NCBI GenBank assembly: GCA_017303455.1
Contig: JAFLBM010000031.1
Coordinates: 1 to 42,437, forward strand
DNA: 42,437 bases
Direction: 5' to 3'
DNA from: Chitinophagales bacterium
GTDB taxonomy: Bacteria; Bacteroidota; Bacteroidia; Chitinophagales; Chitinophagaceae
The notes beneath the pieces were generated by a model that was not told where the DNA came from, did no database searches, and saw nothing but the letters and a program-made list of their open reading frames with translations. Below, one piece after another: positions 38,504 through 42,437 of the stretch. A program made the position numbers and the translations under genes. Each line of letters begins with the position of its first letter. Position 1 is the first letter of the stretch.

Positions 38504-40654
38504 TCAATCATAATCAGGCAGTAACCCGACATTATAAAACATAAAGCTCCATTTGTCGGTTTGCTCATCAATGGTTTGCTGGGTGCTTTTCCCGGCACCA
38601 TGCCCTGCTTTTGTTTCGATACGTATCAATACAGGATTAGCTCCTTTTTGATTGGCCTGCATGGCCGCTGCAAATTTGAACGAATGTGCAGGTACCACCC
38701 GGTCATCATGATCAGCGGTGGTGACCATCGTGGCGGGATAGGCCGCTTCTTTTACATTATGCACCGGCGAATATTTGTACAGGTATTCAAACATCTCTTT
38801 ACTTTCTTCGGATGTTCCATAATCATATGCCCAGCCCGCACCCGCTGTGAATTTATGATAGCGCAGCATATCCATTACTCCCACAGCAGGGAATGCCACT
38901 TTGCACATACCCGGTTGCTGTGTGATACAGGCACCCACCAGCAAACCGCCATTGCTGCCACCCTCAATAGCCAGCAGGTCTCTAGAGGTGTAATTATTTT
39001 CAACCAGATAATTGGCAGCAGCGATGAAATCATCAAATACATTTTGCTTTTTGGTTTTCACACCCTGGTTATGCCAGTCTTCGCCATATTCTCCGCCACC
39101 CCGCAAATTGGGCACAGCATATATACCGCCATTCTCCAGTAAAATGATCGTGGAGGTACTGAACCAGGGAGTGAGACTGACACTGAAACCTCCATACCCA
39201 TAGAGCAGGCAGGGATTCTTTCCATTCAGTTCAATACCTTTTTTATGCGTGATGATCATCGGGATCTTGGTACCATCCTTTGAAGTATAGAAAATTTGTT
39301 TGGATTCATACTCTTCGGGGTTGAACTGCACTTTGGATTCTTTATATACTTCACTTTTACCGCTGGCAATATCCATTTTATAAATAGTAGCCGGGTTAAC
39401 ATACGAAGTGAAAGTGAAATACATTTCTTTCTCTTCCTGTTTGGCATAAAAACCGGAAGCCGTACCCGGACCGGGCAATGCAATTTCACGAACTAATTTA
39501 CCACTGGTATCATGCTGGCTTACTTTGGTGATCGCATCTTTCAGGTAACTGCAAAAAATATAACCGCCTCCTGAAGAAGCCGTAAGTACTTCCGGTTTGG
39601 CTTCAACGATCGTTTTCCAGTTGGCGGTATCAGGATTGGCAACCGGGACAGCCACCAGCTTACCGGTAGGCGCTCCTTTATCGGTCTGGATATAAAAATT
39701 CGTGGAATCATTATAGACCACACCGTACTGGTTATTCATATCGGTGATCACGGGTTGTATCGGTGCATCCGGTATAGCAAGGTTTTGAATATAGAGCCCG
39801 TTACCATAAGTGGCATTGGCTGTATAAATGAATAACCATTGCTGGTCTTCGCTCACCCCCACCCAAACATACCGGAAGGGTGTGGCATCCGAACCAAAAA
39901 TGAGTTTATCTTCTTTCTGTGAAGTACCCACTTTATGAAAATAGACCTTGTGGCTTTCCGTAACACCCGACAGGCGGCTGCCGTTCTTTACTTTATCATA
40001 GGTGCTGTAATAGAATCCTTCGTTGCCTTTCCAGCTGGCACCGCTGAATTTTATTTCCAATGTATCACCGGTAAGTTGTTTGCTGACGGCATTCATCACC
40101 ACCAGTTTTTGCCAGTCGCTCCCGCCCTCTGAAATATTATAAGCAGCCATCGAGCCATCTTTGCTGAAGCTGATACCGGCTAATGAAGTGGTACCATCCT
40201 TAGAAAAGCTGTTGGGATCTAAAAACACTTCTGCTTCTTTTCCATCACCAGCTTCCCGGTACACGACCGACTGGTTCTGCAAACCGGAGTTTTTATAATA
40301 GTAGGTAAACTTGCCTTCTTTAAAAGGTGCTGAGTATTTTTCATAATTGAATAAGGCTTCATAACGTTTCCGGATCGCTTCCCGGAAAGGAATTTGTGAC
40401 AGGTAGGCATTGGTCACTTCGTTTTCTGTTTTCACCCAGGCTGCTGTTTCAGTGCTGGTATCATTTTCCAGCCAGCGGTACGGGTCAGCTACTTTGGTTC
40501 CGAAATAGGTATCAAAGACGGTGCTGTCTTTACGGGTTACAGGATATTTCACTTCAATAGGTTTTAATTCGCTTAAAGTGGCCTGTTTTTTCTCTTCATT
40601 CTTACAGGCAGTTACTAAAACAACGGCCAGCAATGGCATCCATAGTTTGTTCAT
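38504..40654 (-). CDS. Prolyl oligopeptidase family lipoprotein (S9A)
   Basis: 716 residues. A SPII signal (LLAVVLVTAC, Cys17) makes it a lipoprotein. An N-terminal region DTYFGTKVADPYRWLENDTS is a classic S9A start, then a seven-bladed propeller (about 75-430) covers the active site. The hydrolase domain has GGEYGEDWHNQGVKTKKQN, the nucleophile in AIEGGSNGGLLVGACITQQP (Ser near 566), Asp in TADHDDRVVPAHSFKFA (near 651) and His in ETKAGHGAGK (near 686). It cleaves short peptides after proline in the periplasm or on the surface. Together with the DPP-IV-like gene at 28467, it serves Pro-peptide use. Confidence 0.93.
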   Translation of the reverse strand: MNKLWMPLLAVVLVTACKNEEKKQATLSELKPIEVKYPVTRKDSTVFDTYFGTKVADPYRWLENDTSTETAAWVKTENEVTNAYLSQIPFREAIRKRYEALFNYEKYSAPFKEGKFTYYYKNSGLQNQSVVYREAGDGKEAEVFLDPNSFSKDGTTSLAGISFSKDGSMAAYNISEGGSDWQKLVVMNAVSKQLTGDTLEIKFSGASWKGNEGFYYSTYDKVKNGSRLSGVTESHKVYFHKVGTSQKEDKLIFGSDATPFRYVWVGVSEDQQWLFIYTANATYGNGLYIQNLAIPDAPIQPVITDMNNQYGVVYNDSTNFYIQTDKGAPTGKLVAVPVANPDTANWKTIVEAKPEVLTASSGGGYIFCSYLKDAITKVSQHDTSGKLVREIALPGPGTASGFYAKQEEKEMYFTFTSYVNPATIYKMDIASGKSEVYKESKVQFNPEEYESKQIFYTSKDGTKIPMIITHKKGIELNGKNPCLLYGYGGFSVSLTPWFSTSTIILLENGGIYAVPNLRGGGEYGEDWHNQGVKTKKQNVFDDFIAAANYLVENNYTSRDLLAIEGGSNGGLLVGACITQQPGMCKVAFPAVGVMDMLRYHKFTAGAGWAYDYGTSEESKEMFEYLYKYSPVHNVKEAAYPATMVTTADHDDRVVPAHSFKFAAAMQANQKGANPVLIRIETKAGHGAGKSTQQTIDEQTDKWSFMFYNVGLLPDYD

Positions 40655-40839
40655 GGTTGTTGATTTAGGCAGGAAGTTACTTGTTTTGGACAGAGTTAAA
40701 AAACCGTTTTCTCAACAGTACATCAAGCAGGGTTCTCCCTTCATCAAAGGGATTTGTATCCCCTTTACCCCGGTCGTTCTTTTGTGCTGACAAAGATGCT
40801 TAACACATCTTCCTTATTCTTCCATTAAAACATTTAATT

Positions 40840-41307
40840 ATGAAAGCTGTAATTAAAAAAATGCCTGTGCTGCTGGCAGTATTGGTAGCAACCTGTTTTA
40901 CCCTTTTGTCTTTCACTGCTCCTAAAGGCGGTGAAGGATTTGAGATCTTCCTGGATAACAAAGTAGTGCTGCAAAAATTCGGTAACCAGATGAACACAGT
41001 ATCTGTTTTAGAATTAGATGCTGTTGCAATGAACGGGGAATTGCAGGTAAAGTATCATCACTGTGGCCGGGTGGGTAAGAACAGGGCCATTACAATAACA
41101 AACGGGGAAGCCAAAGTGCTGAAAACATGGCGCTATGATGATGCAAAACAACAGGGGGCTTCCATGTCCTGCTCCGTCAAAGAAATTATTACCCTGCAAA
41201 ATTCCGGAACTGAAAAACTGAACCTGTATTATTCTTCCAGTGAATTACCGGGCGGAAGGTTACTGGTGTCCATTGTTCCTAAAACAAAAGCGGTGGTGAA
41301 ATTATAA
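40840..41307 (+). CDS. Secreted hypothetical protein
   Basis: 155 residues with a signal peptide (VLLAVLVATCFTLLSFTAPK). The mature part is beta-rich: GFEIFLDNKVVLQKFGNQ, VKYHHCGRVGKNRAITITNG, KEIITLQNSGTEKLNLYYSS, LLVSIVPKTKAVVKL. It has two Cys (one in HHCG, one in SMSCSV) that may form a disulfide. The signal contains a Cys at position 20 (ATCFT) without a good lipobox, so SPI cleavage is more likely. No family was recognised. A bidirectional terminator separates it from the convergent next gene. Confidence 0.78.
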   Translation: MKAVIKKMPVLLAVLVATCFTLLSFTAPKGGEGFEIFLDNKVVLQKFGNQMNTVSVLELDAVAMNGELQVKYHHCGRVGKNRAITITNGEAKVLKTWRYDDAKQQGASMSCSVKEIITLQNSGTEKLNLYYSSSELPGGRLLVSIVPKTKAVVKL

Positions 41308-41311
41308 ATGA

Positions 41312-41336
41312 AAGGCCGGTATTATGACCGGCCTTT
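41312..41336. terminator. Bidirectional terminator between convergent genes
   Basis: AAAGGCCGGT, loop ATTATG, ACCGGCCTTTT. A-rich and T-rich flanks allow use in both directions, and it lies between the stops of the genes at 41307 and 41341. Confidence 0.85.
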
Positions 41337-41340
41337 TCAA

Positions 41341-41766
41341 TTATTTCAACAGCTTGCTGAACTTTGCCAGCTCGGTTTTCTCTGCTGCTGATAATGGTTC
41401 ATTGTTATCATATTTCGACTGAAAGAAGAGTACCCGTTTGTGCTGCGGGTATCTGGCCAGGATGGATGCAATCATTTGCCCGGTGCTTTCATCCTTCTCA
41501 TACAACGGAACGGTTGCGGGCAGGGCCGATCTTTCTTTGGTATGTTTCTTTTTAATGATCGCTTCTAATGTAGCCAGTTTGCTGGCCGGTATCGTACTGA
41601 TCTTTGATGCTTTGCTGTGCAATCCCTGTAATTGTTTTTTGCTCAACCCTCCCCTTTCCTGGTATTGCAACAATAAACTTTCCACGAAAGGAGTACCTGG
41701 TTTTGCCAGCAGCACTGCCTGCAGCACATCCAGTATAATATCCACATCAGGTTTTATCCGTTGCAT
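41341..41766 (-). CDS. Hypothetical protein, helical
   Basis: 141 residues, no signal peptide or membrane helix. Helix-rich: VDIILDVLQAVLLAKPGTPF, LLLQYQERGGLSKKQLQGLH, KLATLEAIIKKKHTKERSAL, DESTGQMIASILARYPQHKR, with Lys/Leu-rich C-terminus (AAEKTELAKFSKLLK). It may be a small nucleic-acid- or protein-binding protein; no family was recognised. The ATG at 41766 is 90 bp from the divergent methyltransferase start, and the stop abuts the bidirectional terminator. Confidence 0.7.
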   Translation of the reverse strand: MQRIKPDVDIILDVLQAVLLAKPGTPFVESLLLQYQERGGLSKKQLQGLHSKASKISTIPASKLATLEAIIKKKHTKERSALPATVPLYEKDESTGQMIASILARYPQHKRVLFFQSKYDNNEPLSAAEKTELAKFSKLLK

Positions 41767-41855
41767 AATTAGTGGCGTGAAAGTAACAAAAGCCCGTCAA
41801 TAATTGCAGCAGTATACTAAAGGATGCTGCATCTTTGCATACTGATCATTTGTAC

Positions 41856-42437
41856 ATGAATTTTATTTCTTCTGCCCGGGTCTTTCATTTTGGTGATAAA
41901 CAAATAACCGTCGTTGTGCCGAATCCTGTATGGGTGCAGCAGGATTACCTGGAAAGGGAGCATAAAGACCCTTCTGTTGTATTTCCCTACTGGTCGCAGG
42001 TATGGCCGGCCGCCATCGGGCTTTGTAATTTTTTATCGGCACATACCGGTTACATTGAAAATAAAAAAGTGACGGAACTGGCAGCCGGGCTGGGGTTACC
42101 TTCGCTATTGGCTGCTGTGTATGCCTCGGAAGTGCATTGTAGTGATCATATCCCGGAAGCAGTGAAAATGATGCAGGAGTCGGTCCTGGAAAACGGGTAC
42201 ACAAATATGCGGTGCAGTGTGGCTGACTGGAATCATTTACCTGCAGACCAGCATCCTGATGTGTTGTTGCTGAGTGATATTAATTATGAACCGGGAGAGT
42301 TTGACCAGTTGCATCATTTGTTATTACAATTTTTACAGGCGGGAACTACTATTTTACTCAGTACCCCGCAGCGGCTGATGGCCAAATCTTTTATTGATAA
42401 GCTGCTCCCCTTTTGTGTGGAACAGGAAGAGTATAGT
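41856..42437 (+). CDS. Class I SAM-dependent methyltransferase, N-terminal part (cut by window edge)
   Basis: 194 codons without a stop from ATG 41856 to the window end. The pattern is that of METTL21/lysine-methyltransferase-like proteins. VFPYWSQVWPAAIGLCNFL (substrate region) precedes the SAM-binding motif VTELAAGLGLPSLLAAVYAS, then EVHCSDHIPEAVKMM (motif II, Asp), SVADWNHLPADQHPDVLLLS (motif III-IV) and DINYEPGEFDQLHHLL. The target protein is unknown. ATCTTTG at 41831-41837, 18 bp before the ATG, may be a -7 element, with one mismatch to TAnnTTTG. The C-terminus lies beyond the window. Confidence 0.85.
   Translation, partial: MNFISSARVFHFGDKQITVVVPNPVWVQQDYLEREHKDPSVVFPYWSQVWPAAIGLCNFLSAHTGYIENKKVTELAAGLGLPSLLAAVYASEVHCSDHIPEAVKMMQESVLENGYTNMRCSVADWNHLPADQHPDVLLLSDINYEPGEFDQLHHLLLQFLQAGTTILLSTPQRLMAKSFIDKLLPFCVEQEEYS

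Noticed and set aside
38561..39142. 193-codon plus-strand frame antisense to the prolyl oligopeptidase
   Set aside because: The minus-strand gene carries all S9A motifs in this stretch; the antisense protein is His/Cys-rich without a known fold.
1..42437. CRISPR arrays, tRNA or rRNA genes, prophage structural genes, integrase or attachment sites
   Set aside because: No regularly spaced repeats, cloverleaf-like segments, rRNA-like sequence or phage or integrase proteins were seen in either strand.

Overview
The window looks like a chromosomal segment of a Bacteroidota bacterium, most likely family Chitinophagaceae. The evidence is TAnnTTTG promoter -7 elements, very few Shine-Dalgarno sequences, SPII lipoproteins, a DPP-IV-type S9 peptidase, an ECF sigma factor paired with a membrane protein, and a CcmB/CcmC/CcmD set. 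No rRNA, tRNA or CRISPR array was seen.

Left part (1-13776, mostly + strand): a metal/efflux island. It starts with the C-terminus of a copper P-type ATPase. Then come a small HMA-fold protein without metal-binding cysteines, a lipoprotein, a four-gene RND efflux operon (periplasmic adaptor, RND pump, TolC-like channel, 146-aa SpoIIAA/STAS-like protein) and a DHA2-type MFS exporter. An IS4-family insertion sequence with a dead transposase follows. After it lie three decayed genes (AhpD-like, outer-membrane barrel, DUF1330) and two tandem HMA-domain genes. The main discovery is a shared promoter architecture in front of five units: two 10-bp direct repeats (AATAATATAA / AATAGTRTAA) exactly 21 bp apart, then 22 bp to a TAnnTTTG element (21 bp in the most degenerate copy), with no clear -33 box. 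It looks like an AraC-type activator regulon, probably metal-responsive. The regulator gene is not in the window.

Middle part (13827-20007, - strand): one tight operon of six nucleotide-sugar genes (DegT-type aminotransferase, UDP-glucose dehydrogenase, UDP-glucuronate decarboxylase, a WbpA/TviB-type UDP-HexNAc dehydrogenase, RfbC, RfbD), serving capsule, exopolysaccharide or O-antigen synthesis. It is divergent from waaA (Kdo transferase), which uses a TTG start.

Right part (20104-42437): housekeeping and envelope genes. These are waaA, a conserved hypothetical, thymidine kinase, ccmB, ccmC, a CcmD-like protein, an amino-acid dehydrogenase, an alpha-oxoamine synthase, a DPP-IV-like peptidase, ubiX, an ECF sigma factor with a membrane-anchored protein ending in a putative beta-barrel, a small membrane protein, a 2-hydroxyacid dehydrogenase, a ParE-type toxin-antitoxin pair, DUF1801 and MmcQ/YjbR proteins, an OmpA-family protein, a prolyl oligopeptidase lipoprotein, several secreted or cytosolic hypotheticals, and the start of a methyltransferase cut by the window edge. 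The 30639-31040 intergenic region holds a minus-strand terminator, a perfect 12-bp palindrome and competing hairpins upstream of ubiX.
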